This document shows, in pieces, positions 7,059-14,776 of a stretch of DNA of 36,108 bases. Position 1 is the stretch's first letter. Every line of letters begins with the position of its first letter. The DNA is from CAZDDI01 sp964504195 (GTDB lineage: Bacteria > Chloroflexota > Anaerolineae > B4-G1 > SLSP01). The notes beneath the pieces were generated by a model that saw nothing but the letters and a program-made list of their open reading frames with translations, did not search any database and was not told the DNA's origin. The position numbers were made by a program, and so were the translations under genes. The stretch spans positions 1-36,108 of the forward strand of contig CAZDDI010000047.1 in NCBI GenBank assembly GCA_964504195.1, written 5' to 3'.

Positions 7059-9935
7059 ATGGTGCTACACGGCAAAGGCCTCTGGGCCTACCGAGAGACG
7101 GAATTGAATGCCGCGTTACAACAAATGGCGCCCCAAATGAATGTCACGCATATCCTCTACAAAGTGGGGCAAGGCCCGTACCAGAATAAACCACCCTTCT
7201 ACCTCACCCCGGCCAGCAAAGCCGCTCAACTCGCCACCCGCATCAAGGAGGCCGGCTTCGTTCCTATCGCCTGGAGCTTTACCACGCTGGGCGATCCAAA
7301 ATATGAAGCAGATATGGTCTCCTGGGCTTTCGACGATGGCTATGAAGGCTTCATCTTCAATGTTGAAGAAGCCTCGTACCACCGCTATGCTCAGGCCACC
7401 GAATTAGGGCAACGCCTCAATCAGGCCGGCATTGACTTCACACGCCTCCACCTCTGCTCCTACCCTACCCCGCTCACCTACCACGCCGCAATCCCTTACA
7501 ATCAAATGGGCCGCTATTGTCAGGGCGGCTTGATGCCGATGGCGTATGGTACTTACAGACAACACCCAGCCATTGTGATAGATAAGTGGACGTATCAGGA
7601 AGAGCTACAGTGGATGCAACAGCAAGGCCTGACACTGCCAATACTCCCTGTACTGGGCTTCTATCACAAGGATCCGCCCAGCCAACCCGGCGATTGGTTC
7701 ACGCTGGCCGAAGCCCAACAGTGGTTCGCGCGCTTGCAGCCCTACGCCCCGCCCTTCATCAGCATCTTCACCACCGCCGTGGTCAAACCCGAATACTATG
7801 CACCGTTCCGCACCTTCGTACTGGGCACAAATGCCGCCCCAGGTGGCCCAATGTGGGTCACAGCCCTCAATGGCGCGGTCATCTTCAATGTAGCGGGCAG
7901 CGCTGGCACACAACGTACCGCAGTGCCTTATAGATCCACAGTTCAGACCACCGGCATCACTACAACCGTGGATAACATACGGTGGCTCGCAGTCACAGCC
8001 GAACAACATAACGGCTGGATCATCGAAAGCGCCCTCGCAGCGCAGGACCCCGGCCCGTGGCCGCCCCTTGCTATACCACCAAGCCCGCCGCCAGGGCATC
8101 TCATCACCGTGTGGAGCACAGAGGAGCTCAATGTGCGTCGTCTGCCCCATGTGAGCGCAGAAACGCTCCTGGGGCGCATCCCCAGCGGAACGCGACTGAC
8201 CATCACCCTAAACACTGACCAGGCCGCTCTCAACCTAGGTAAAGTAGGGCAATGGTTCCGTGTACGCATTGATCCCAACGGCCCTGAAGTCTGGATCGCC
8301 GCCTGGTATGCAACCGATCAAGACCCGCATGCCCCGCCACCCGCCACGCTCAAGATCGAAATCTACAGCCCGCAGATGGGCTATCTCAACATCCGCAGCG
8401 GGCCGGGCACACACTATGCCCCGCCCCTTTGGCAAGCCCCGCATGGAACAGTATTGGACACGCTAGACCCACCCGCAATCGTACAGGCGCAGGTGGGGCA
8501 AGCCGGTAAGTGGATCGCCGTGCGCATCCCCAACGGACGCACTGGCTATGCCGCCGCCTGGTACGTCAGGTTACACGCGCCCGCCGATCCCACACCACCC
8601 CCGCCCCCCGTCTGGCGATATATCCAGGTCAATAGTCTGCAATTCGGGCTGAACATCCGCAACGGGGCAGGCACGCAACACACCCCGCCCATAGGTTGGG
8701 TACCGCACGGGACAGTATTGGAATCACTGGAAGACCTGGCGAGCACCGCTAACAAGGTAGGAAAACAAAACGCCTGGCTAAAAGTGCGCACCCCCGCACA
8801 CTTAGAAGGCTATGTAGCAGCCTGGTACCTCACAGCGCCCACAGGAACGGCCACCCGCCCCAGGGTGACGGATACCACCCAACGCTTCGGTGAATCGGCA
8901 TGGATTTTCGGAATCCACGGGGCAGCACTCAGCGATGATTTAGCCCACGGTGATGAGATTCGCGCGCTCTATGAAGGCAAATCGGCCCAAGGCTGGGTGC
9001 TCTTCACCGAGCAGGTAGGACATGTACCGGACGCCATCCAGCCCAACGAAACCTTCCGCCAGCGACTCTGGGATTGGGCGCATCACGCTGGCTACGGGGT
9101 GATTATCCGCCTAAACCACGGCTATGAGCCAAACGGCACGTTACCTAGCACCGTACACTATGACGGCTTTGCAGCCGCCTGCGCCCGCTGGGCCGCGCTA
9201 TTCCTCAAACACCCTGAAATAAGCGCAGAGCAATACACCTGGATTATCCAAATCGGCAACGCACCGAACCACCCCCGTGAGCATCCTGGTGGAGCAGCAC
9301 AACCCACTGAGCATATCACGCCCGAGCTCTACGCTGACGCCTTCAACAAAGCGTACAGCCTTATCAAGGCGGTACTGCCTAACGCGCTCATCGCGCCAGG
9401 CGCGATTGATCCCTACAACGCGGCTCCCATGCCGCTACTGAGCAACCGCCGCTACAGACCGCTCGATTACTTCCAGCAAATGCTCGATAAAATTACCACG
9501 CTCGATGCGGTGATTTTGCACGCCTATACACACGGGCCAGCAGTTGCCGCCATCACCCACCGGTTAACCTTCGCCGATCCATTCCTCAAGGATCACTACT
9601 TCGATTTCCAGACCTACCGGCAGTTCATGGAGCGCATCCCCGCACGCTGGAAACAGGTCCCCGTCTACATCACCCAGGCCAATCATCTATGCCGTGCAGG
9701 GAGCGCGCCCTTATGCGATCAAGAACATGATCAGGGCTGGAGCAACGCCAATACCGGCTGGGTGCGCGCGGCGTATGCCGAAATAGACGCCTGGAACGGT
9801 TCACCTTACGCCCAACAAATTCACGCCTTGCTGCTTTACCGCTGGCTAGGGGATGCGTGGACAATGCGCGACAAACCGCACCTACTGGCGGATTTCAAGC
9901 AGGCGCTTGAGCACGACTATCGTTGGCGGAAGTAA
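7059..9935 (+). CDS. Large multidomain protein: TIM-barrel-like N-terminus, three SH3b repeats, glycosidase-like C-terminus
   Basis: A 958-residue protein of unknown exact role, starting at an ATG behind AAGGAGG. Residues 1 to about 260 look like a beta/alpha barrel of the glycosyl-hydrolase type (strands such as FVPIAWSF, GFIFNVEEA, LMPMAYG). Three bacterial SH3 repeats follow, starting near residues 349, 431 and 521. Each has the pattern LN-[IV]-R-x-G-x-G-x-x-Y/H and ends in WI/VAAWY; in other proteins such repeats bind cell wall. Residues about 614-958 form a second barrel-like domain (WIFGIHGAA, GYGVIIRLNHGYEPNG, WIIQIGNAPN, AVILHAYTHGP) resembling glycoside hydrolases of the beta-glycanase superfamily. 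No signal peptide is visible, which is odd for a protein with wall-binding repeats. Pro-rich linkers separate the domains. Confidence 0.8.
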   Translation: MVLHGKGLWAYRETELNAALQQMAPQMNVTHILYKVGQGPYQNKPPFYLTPASKAAQLATRIKEAGFVPIAWSFTTLGDPKYEADMVSWAFDDGYEGFIFNVEEASYHRYAQATELGQRLNQAGIDFTRLHLCSYPTPLTYHAAIPYNQMGRYCQGGLMPMAYGTYRQHPAIVIDKWTYQEELQWMQQQGLTLPILPVLGFYHKDPPSQPGDWFTLAEAQQWFARLQPYAPPFISIFTTAVVKPEYYAPFRTFVLGTNAAPGGPMWVTALNGAVIFNVAGSAGTQRTAVPYRSTVQTTGITTTVDNIRWLAVTAEQHNGWIIESALAAQDPGPWPPLAIPPSPPPGHLITVWSTEELNVRRLPHVSAETLLGRIPSGTRLTITLNTDQAALNLGKVGQWFRVRIDPNGPEVWIAAWYATDQDPHAPPPATLKIEIYSPQMGYLNIRSGPGTHYAPPLWQAPHGTVLDTLDPPAIVQAQVGQAGKWIAVRIPNGRTGYAAAWYVRLHAPADPTPPPPPVWRYIQVNSLQFGLNIRNGAGTQHTPPIGWVPHGTVLESLEDLASTANKVGKQNAWLKVRTPAHLEGYVAAWYLTAPTGTATRPRVTDTTQRFGESAWIFGIHGAALSDDLAHGDEIRALYEGKSAQGWVLFTEQVGHVPDAIQPNETFRQRLWDWAHHAGYGVIIRLNHGYEPNGTLPSTVHYDGFAAACARWAALFLKHPEISAEQYTWIIQIGNAPNHPREHPGGAAQPTEHITPELYADAFNKAYSLIKAVLPNALIAPGAIDPYNAAPMPLLSNRRYRPLDYFQQMLDKITTLDAVILHAYTHGPAVAAITHRLTFADPFLKDHYFDFQTYRQFMERIPARWKQVPVYITQANHLCRAGSAPLCDQEHDQGWSNANTGWVRAAYAEIDAWNGSPYAQQIHALLLYRWLGDAWTMRDKPHLLADFKQALEHDYRWRK

Positions 9936-9944
9936 TATGCACAT

Positions 9945-9977
9945 AGACCTGCCAGGTTTTAGAAACCTGGCAGGTCT
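9945..9977. repeat. Palindromic hairpin related to the 93-bp repeat ends
   Basis: Fifteen-base arms AGACCTGCCAGGTTT and its complement enclose a 3-nt loop, 9 bp after the stop of the 958-residue protein. The core ACCTGCCAGGTTT is close to the inverted ends of the 93-bp repeats at 22.1 and 35.9 kb. It may be a minimal copy of that element family and may also stop transcription, but no T-run follows. Confidence 0.65.
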
Positions 9978-9987
9978 CCCAATAAAA

Positions 9988-10015
9988 ACGGGGCGGGAGA
10001 TAACTCCCGCCCCGT
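9988..10015 (-). terminator. Terminator of the cPGS-like GTPase gene
   Basis: A 12-bp perfect GC-rich stem (9988-9999 with 10004-10015) has an ATAA loop. On the minus strand it is followed by TTTTTATT, the classic intrinsic-terminator layout, 21 bp after the stop codon at 10037. Confidence 0.88.
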
Positions 10016-10036
10016 CACTGTTAGCAGCAACGCACG

Positions 10037-11356
10037 TTAGACAATGCGTTCTTTGAGAATGGCCTGCAAGGTAGGTTGACCGATGACCTGCAGCTCGTAA
10101 CGCACGCGCTCCATCGGATGCTTAACCGAAAGCACCCGACTCAAATCAATGGGCGTACCAACAATCACTAAATCACAAGGTGTGTTGTTGATCGTGACTT
10201 CCAGGTCGCGCGTTTGCTCGTAACCGTAGCCCATCGCCGGCAAGATAGGCCCGGTGTCGGGATACTTCTTGTAGGTAGCGATGATCGAAGCCACGGCGTA
10301 TGGACGCGGATCAATGATTTCTGCCGCGCCAAAGCGCTGCGCCGCCACATAGCCGGCCCCATAGGCCATCTCGCCATGCGTGAGCGTAGGGCCATCCTCC
10401 ACCACCAGTACGCGCTTGCCGCGAATGTGCTCCGGATGATCCACAAACAACGGTGAAGCAGCTTCCACGACAATCGCCTGCGGATTGGCCGCGAAAATGT
10501 TAGCATACACCGTGCGGATATTGGCATAATCCGCTGTATCCATCTTGTTGATGACTACCACATCCGCGCCGCGCAGGTTTGTCTCGCCGGGAAAGTACGA
10601 AACTTCGTGACCGGGCCGATGCGGGTCTACCACAACAATCCACAAATCCGGTTTGAAAAAGGGAGTGTCATTGTTACCGCCATCCCACACCACCACATCA
10701 GCTTCTTGCTCGGCTTGGCGCAAAATCGTCTCGTAATCCACACCAGCGTATACGACCACGTCCCGATCGATGTGTGGCTCGTATTCCTCACGCTCTTCAA
10801 TAGTGCATTCGTGCTTGGCGAGATCCTCATAGGTAGCGAACCGCTGCACACGTTGCTTGACCAAATCCCCGTAGGGCATGGGATGCCGCACAGCGACAAC
10901 CTTCTTGCCCTGTTGTTGCAACATATCGCATACATGACGGGTAGTCTGTGACTTGCCGGAGCCAGTGCGAATCGCGGTAATAGCAACCACCGGCTTGGAG
11001 CTCTTGATCATCGTCGTGTCTCCACCCAGTAACCGGAAATCGGCCCCCAGCGCATTCACTAGCGAGGCTTTGTGCATCACATACTCATGCTTCACATCGG
11101 AATACGCAAACACCACCTGCTGCACCGCATGCTGTTTGATGAGATCGCTTAATTCTTCCTCAGCATGGATCGGAATACCGGCAGGGTAGAGCTCCCCGGC
11201 AAGTTGGGCCGGATACACCCGCCCATCAATGTTGGGGATTTGCGTTGCCGTGAAGGCCACCACTTCGTAGGCGGAGTTGTCCCGAAAGTAGGTATTGAAG
11301 TTGTGGAAATCCCGACCCGCAGCGCCCATGATGATAACCCGAATTCGTTCTCCCAT
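10037..11356 (-). CDS. Predicted GTPase related to cyclic 2,3-diphosphoglycerate synthetase
   Basis: A cytoplasmic P-loop NTPase of 439 residues that resembles COG2403 proteins, some annotated as cyclic 2,3-diphosphoglycerate synthetase. The first 130 residues look like a Rossmann fold (RVIIMGAAGRDFHNFNTYF). The nucleotide site AIRTGSGKS follows, then HPMPYGDL, the strand DVVVWDGGNNDTPFF, the guanine-like motif VINKMD and a C-terminal LVIVGTPIDL segment. The ATG at 11356 has an AAAGGAG site; a longer form starting 13 codons upstream has none. In some methanogens the synthetase makes the osmolyte/thermoprotectant cyclic 2,3-diphosphoglycerate; whether the bacterial relative does so is unknown. 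It has a private terminator, but its promoter is not clear. Confidence 0.82.
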   Translation of the reverse strand: MGERIRVIIMGAAGRDFHNFNTYFRDNSAYEVVAFTATQIPNIDGRVYPAQLAGELYPAGIPIHAEEELSDLIKQHAVQQVVFAYSDVKHEYVMHKASLVNALGADFRLLGGDTTMIKSSKPVVAITAIRTGSGKSQTTRHVCDMLQQQGKKVVAVRHPMPYGDLVKQRVQRFATYEDLAKHECTIEEREEYEPHIDRDVVVYAGVDYETILRQAEQEADVVVWDGGNNDTPFFKPDLWIVVVDPHRPGHEVSYFPGETNLRGADVVVINKMDTADYANIRTVYANIFAANPQAIVVEAASPLFVDHPEHIRGKRVLVVEDGPTLTHGEMAYGAGYVAAQRFGAAEIIDPRPYAVASIIATYKKYPDTGPILPAMGYGYEQTRDLEVTINNTPCDLVIVGTPIDLSRVLSVKHPMERVRYELQVIGQPTLQAILKERIV

Positions 11357-11496
11357 ATACAGACTCCTTTGAAAAACTAGATTTTTATCCGGCAATCATG
11401 AAAAATCACCGGAGAGAAACTGAGAAAAAGAGCGTGCAACACAGTTCGTTAGCACGCTCTTCATAATTATTCACTATCTTTTTCTACCCCCCACTC

Positions 11497-11952
11497 CTAC
11501 GACGGATTTGTGGGCGAGGCAGTCTGTTTAATAATCTTGGCGATCGCTTTACGCTGTGCCAACAAGGCGCCTAATACCCCATTGACAAAGCGGGGTGAGC
11601 CATCCGCACCAAATGACTTAGCCAATTCTACAGCCTCATTAATTGCCACTTTTACCGGCACTCCTAAAATTGTAAACTCATACAATGCAATGCGCAACAC
11701 GTTGCGATCCACCACCGCTACCTGCTCCAACGGCCACTCCGGCGCGTGCTCTTGAATGAAACGATCCAATACTTCACGGTGCGCCCAAACCTCAACTACC
11801 AACTGTCGGCAATAGTCTACCACACGATCGGTTAAAGCCGGATCATCAGCAAAGCGTTCTTGCAAAACCCCGCCAGCTGCATGACCCACCGCATCTATTT
11901 CGTAAAGAGCTTGGAGCGCCAGCTCCCGCGCCAATCGTCGCTCACCTTTCAT
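11497..11952 (-). CDS. nusB: Transcription antitermination factor NusB
   Basis: NusB (151 residues) binds boxA RNA with S10 to support rRNA antitermination. Typical parts are RRLARELALQALYEID at the N-terminus, the helix VVDRNVLRIALYEF, and the C-terminal signature VPVKVAINEAVELAKSFG...RFVNGVLGAL. The ATG at 11952 gives the family's usual length. Earlier in-frame GTG (11979) and TTG (11967) codons overlap the end of the preceding asp23 gene, so translational coupling is likely. It is the last gene of a fabG-asp23-nusB operon; placing asp23 ahead of nusB is common in Firmicutes and Chloroflexota. Confidence 0.95.
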   Translation of the reverse strand: MKGERRLARELALQALYEIDAVGHAAGGVLQERFADDPALTDRVVDYCRQLVVEVWAHREVLDRFIQEHAPEWPLEQVAVVDRNVLRIALYEFTILGVPVKVAINEAVELAKSFGADGSPRFVNGVLGALLAQRKAIAKIIKQTASPTNPS

Positions 11953-11963
11953 CGAATCGCCAT

Positions 11964-12323
11964 TCAAGCCGCCTGACACTCTTGCGCATCCGTATACACC
12001 ACATCTTCAATGTATACGTTCACCATCTCTACCGGCATCCCAATCATCTTCTGAATCGAGCGCGTCACTTCATGTTGAACAGCACGCCCCAACTGCAAGA
12101 GACTGATATTCGGACGCGCGACAAGATGCAAGTCTACCAAGACCTGCCCGCCGCGCACTTGCACGTCCACTACCTGAGTACCGAGACCTAGCAAACGGTC
12201 AAACTCGTCGCGGTCCGCCAAACCGTGAACACCCGGCACACCTTGTGCCGCAAAACGTGCAATCGTCTCGATCACGTCCGGGGCCACAGTAATTTTACCC
12301 GGAATAGTCGCTTCTGTCTCCAT
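11964..12323 (-). CDS. Asp23/Gls24 family protein (first copy)
   Basis: A 119-residue protein of the Asp23/Gls24 (alkaline-shock-like) family. The N-terminal part GKITVAPDVIETIARFAAQGVPGVHGL and the C-terminal part QVLVDLHLVARPNISLLQLGRAVQHEV are diagnostic. These proteins are membrane-associated or stress-related in Firmicutes, and the biochemical role is unclear. The start has an AGGAGG site 6 bp upstream. It overlaps the possible longer nusB frame and follows fabG by 10 bp. A second paralogue lies at 20.6 kb beside fakA. Confidence 0.9.
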   Translation of the reverse strand: METEATIPGKITVAPDVIETIARFAAQGVPGVHGLADRDEFDRLLGLGTQVVDVQVRGGQVLVDLHLVARPNISLLQLGRAVQHEVTRSIQKMIGMPVEMVNVYIEDVVYTDAQECQAA

Positions 12324-12333
12324 GCACTACCTC

Positions 12334-13089
12334 CTACATACTCAAGCCGCCATCTACCGGCAATACTACACCAGTGATGTACGCCGCCTCGTCCGAAGCC
12401 AAAAATGCCACCGCGTGCGCCACATCCGCCACACCGCCGAACCGTCCCAGCGGGATCAGAGCCTGTAATCGCCCACGCCACTCCGCAGCCAACGTCGCAT
12501 TCAACGCTGTGGGAATAAACCCCGGCGCAACCACATTCGCAGTCACCCCCTTCGGAGCCAACTCACGGGCCAGACTCTTGGTGAAGCCAATCAACCCGGC
12601 TTTGGCCGCCGCATAGTTAGCCTGGCCCGCCTGGCCTAACAGACCGGACACCGAAGCAATGTTGATGATCCGCCCGGCACGTTGGCGTAACAAAGGACGC
12701 GCTGCCGCCCGGCAGGTGTAGAAGACGCCGGTCAGATTCGTGCGCAACACAGCCTCCCATTCAGCATCGCTCATACGCATCAAAAGCGCGTCGCGAGTGA
12801 TACCGGCATTGTTGACCAGAATATCCAAGCGTCCCCAACCTTCAACCGCAGCAGCAATCAGTACCGTAGCCGCAGACGGTGTGCCTACATCTGCCTGCAC
12901 CGCGAGGGCGCGTCGTCCTAGTGCCTCGATCTCAACGACCACGGCAGCTGCCTGCTCCGCACCCTGCACATAATTGACAACGACATCCGCGCCACGCCGC
13001 GCCAGTTCGAGCGCAATTGCACGTCCGATGCCGCGCCCTCCGCCGGTCACTACGGCGACTTTACCCTGTAACGCCGGTTGTAGATGCAT
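12334..13089 (-). CDS. fabG: 3-oxoacyl-[acyl-carrier-protein] reductase FabG (SDR)
   Basis: An NADPH-dependent short-chain reductase of 251 residues that reduces 3-oxoacyl-ACP in fatty-acid elongation. The cofactor motif TGGGRGIG is at 15-22, NNAG at 93-96, and the catalytic set is S146, Y159 and K163 with upstream N119. The C-terminal AYITGVVLPVDGGL is typical of FabG. The ATG at 13089 is preferred over the GTG at 13092 because it sits 6 bp after GGAG. It heads the fabG-asp23-nusB operon. SDRs are hard to tell apart, so another oxidoreductase substrate is possible, but overall similarity to FabG is strong. Confidence 0.88.
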   Translation of the reverse strand: MHLQPALQGKVAVVTGGGRGIGRAIALELARRGADVVVNYVQGAEQAAAVVVEIEALGRRALAVQADVGTPSAATVLIAAAVEGWGRLDILVNNAGITRDALLMRMSDAEWEAVLRTNLTGVFYTCRAAARPLLRQRAGRIINIASVSGLLGQAGQANYAAAKAGLIGFTKSLARELAPKGVTANVVAPGFIPTALNATLAAEWRGRLQALIPLGRFGGVADVAHAVAFLASDEAAYITGVVLPVDGGLSM

Positions 13090-13263
13090 CACCTACTCCC
13101 TAGCGGCGTCCCCACATCGAGTGCCTCAAAGCACGCAACAGACAACATCCGCTACGCAGAAATCACCGATGGCATATATTCAGCCTGGTTAAGGAATCCT
13201 GCCGCCGCCCCCAAAAAAGAGCAGAAACCCAGCAAGCACAGCAATCTGAACATACAACCACTA

Positions 13264-13455
13264 CTAATCCTTCTCAACCTGGATAACTTTGCTGCGGCGG
13301 TATGTCCCACACTTAAGACAAACATGGTAAGGGCGCACAGGCTCACCGCATTCAGGACACGTTACCAACACAGGCAACAACGGGGCCTTGAAGGTCTGCG
13401 CCCGGCGATGGCGCCTCTGACTGACCGAAATTTTTCTCTTTGGTACAGCACCCAT
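13264..13455 (-). CDS. rpmF: 50S ribosomal protein L32 (zinc-binding form)
   Basis: A 63-residue ribosomal protein. MGAVPKRKISVSQRRHRRA is the conserved L32 start, and CPECGEP...CLKCGTYR gives two CxxC pairs, so this is the zinc-containing type. The ATG at 13455 has an AAGGAG site. It has its own near-consensus promoter and a structured leader. It lies after the coiled-coil gene, whose 3' end the promoter overlaps. Confidence 0.97.
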   Translation of the reverse strand: MGAVPKRKISVSQRRHRRAQTFKAPLLPVLVTCPECGEPVRPYHVCLKCGTYRRSKVIQVEKD

Positions 13456-13487
13456 CTTAAATTCTCCTTATCATCCTTTATGATCTA

Positions 13488-13532
13488 CTGCGTTGCACGA
13501 ATAATGCCCGCAAAGGCGTGCAGGCAACGCAG
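13488..13532 (-). promoter_or_regulatory. Hairpin in the rpmF leader
   Basis: The arms CTGCGTTGC (13488-13496) and GCAACGCAG (13524-13532) pair perfectly, and a further GCACG/CGTGC pair lies inside. The hairpin is at the very 5' end of the rpmF transcript, about 30 nt before the ribosome site. It could be an autoregulatory site or an mRNA stabiliser; this is inference. Confidence 0.45.
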
Positions 13533-13536
13533 GCCA

Positions 13537-13564
13537 ATTATACGGGTAAGGCGACTTATGTCAA
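13537..13564 (-). promoter_or_regulatory. Near-consensus promoter of rpmF
   Basis: On the minus strand, TTGACA (13564-13559) and TATAAT (13542-13537) both match the consensus exactly with a 16-bp spacer. The -35 box overlaps the stop of the upstream coiled-coil gene. Confidence 0.85.
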
Positions 13565-14037
13565 CCCGGTTTTGATTGTAGACGCCGCTCGCGGTCGCCT
13601 TCCATTTTTTGCAACCCATTCTCTACCACTCGCAATAAGCGCGTGAGCTCCTGTTGTAAGTGACTAAGACTATCGAAGACATATTCATCTGCATCAGCCA
13701 GCAACACGGCAGATTCACGCTCAGCGCGCTGGCGCACCGTTGCTGCCTGCTGCTTGGCCTCCTGCATAATACGATGTTCGCCGATGAGCTGCTGTGCCTT
13801 TTCTTGCGCCGCCGCAATGCGCTGCTGACCCTCACGATCAGCGGCCGCCAGCAATGCCTCGCGCTCCTGCAATACACGGGCTGCCTCAGCCAATTCGCCC
13901 GGCACAGCCTCGCGCAATTGCCCCAACCGCGCGCGCGTCTCTTCTTCATTCACTGCACGGCTACCCGAAAGCGGAACTTTGGGACATTCTTCAAGGATGT
14001 ATTTCTCTAAACGCTCAATCAAAAATACCAAATCCAT
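13561..14037 (-). CDS. Coiled-coil protein of unknown function
   Basis: A 158-residue, largely helical protein. The ATG at 14037 has a GGGAGG site. After MDLVFLIERLEKYILEE the chain is rich in Ala, Gln, Glu and Arg over about residues 40-120, with heptad-like spacing, then DADEYVFDSLSHLQQELTRLL and a basic tail. Proteins of this look occur between coaD and rpmF in several Chloroflexota and are sometimes annotated as ATP-synthase subunit-b-like or DivIVA-like. I see no membrane helix, so I do not assign either. Its place between coaD and rpmF suggests a housekeeping or cell-division role, as an inference only. Confidence 0.8.
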   Translation of the reverse strand: MDLVFLIERLEKYILEECPKVPLSGSRAVNEEETRARLGQLREAVPGELAEAARVLQEREALLAAADREGQQRIAAAQEKAQQLIGEHRIMQEAKQQAATVRQRAERESAVLLADADEYVFDSLSHLQQELTRLLRVVENGLQKMEGDRERRLQSKPG

Positions 14038-14090
14038 ACCCAACCTCCCTTGAAAATGGCGAATGGCGAATCGTAAATACTTATCCAATC

Positions 14091-14146
14091 GCGGATCTAG
14101 CGATCCGCTCTGAGCACTCTGGCTCTGAGGGGAACGTCAGTTCCCC
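14091..14146. repeat. Two short palindromes in the coaD/coiled-coil gap
   Basis: GCGGATC/GATCCGC (14091-14097 with 14102-14108) and GGGGAAC/GTTCCCC (14129-14135 with 14140-14146) each have a 4-nt loop. They lie in the 211-bp gap after coaD. Either may terminate the recG-coaD transcript; no T-run is obvious. I see no gene in the gap. Confidence 0.5.
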
Positions 14147-14248
14147 GAATTTTCATCCAACCGCTGGTGAACGCCCGTTAATGAGGAATTCCTCTAGAAA
14201 ATCAGTAAATCGGCACATCTCAAAATCACTCACAGGCTGAAATCCACG

Positions 14249-14776
14249 TCAATCGCGGATTGAAACTGCCGTAAATGGCCCTGTATCATCCGGCAGCGTG
14301 GCCCGCTTGCGCTGAAGTTCCGCAAACACCAACGGCGGTACCAACGAAGTAGAATCCCCCCCCAACCAGAATACCTCTTTGACGATGCTGGCCGTTAAGA
14401 AGGCGTACTCGTGCCGGGTCATCAAGCAAATTGTCTCAATATCCGGCGCAAGCTGGTTGTTGGTCAAAGCCATCTGGTACTCCAACTCAAAATCAGAGAT
14501 CACCCGCAAACCACGCACCAAGACCTGCGCGCCAACAACCTCGGCAAAGGCCACGGTAAGGCTATGGTAAGGACGCACTTCAATGTTAGCGTCCCCCCCC
14601 AGCACAGATTGCGCCATCGCCACGCGCTCAGCAGTGGAAAAAAGCAGCTTCTTGCTAGGCCGATCATACACAGCCACGATGAGCCGATCAAAGAGCCGCG
14701 CCGCCCGCTGTGCAATATCTACATGTCCATAATGTAACGGATCGAATGAACCAGGATAGATAGCAACCCGCTCCAT
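14249..14776 (-). CDS. coaD: Phosphopantetheine adenylyltransferase
   Basis: CoaD (175 residues) transfers AMP from ATP to 4'-phosphopantetheine, the penultimate step of coenzyme A synthesis. The nucleotidyltransferase motif is YPGSFDP...H15-x-G-H18; this enzyme reads HYGH where many have TNGH. Also present are RGLRVISDFELEYQMAL and the C-terminal EYAFLTASIVKEVFWLGGD. It is somewhat longer than the usual 160 residues because of a C-terminal tail. The ATG shares its A with the recG TGA stop (one-base overlap), so the two are translationally coupled. Confidence 0.97.
   Translation of the reverse strand: MERVAIYPGSFDPLHYGHVDIAQRAARLFDRLIVAVYDRPSKKLLFSTAERVAMAQSVLGGDANIEVRPYHSLTVAFAEVVGAQVLVRGLRVISDFELEYQMALTNNQLAPDIETICLMTRHEYAFLTASIVKEVFWLGGDSTSLVPPLVFAELQRKRATLPDDTGPFTAVSIRD

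Noticed and set aside
13084..13575. Plus-strand frame of 163 codons across the fabG-rpmF gap
   Set aside because: It is antisense to rpmF and its promoter, and has no coding character.
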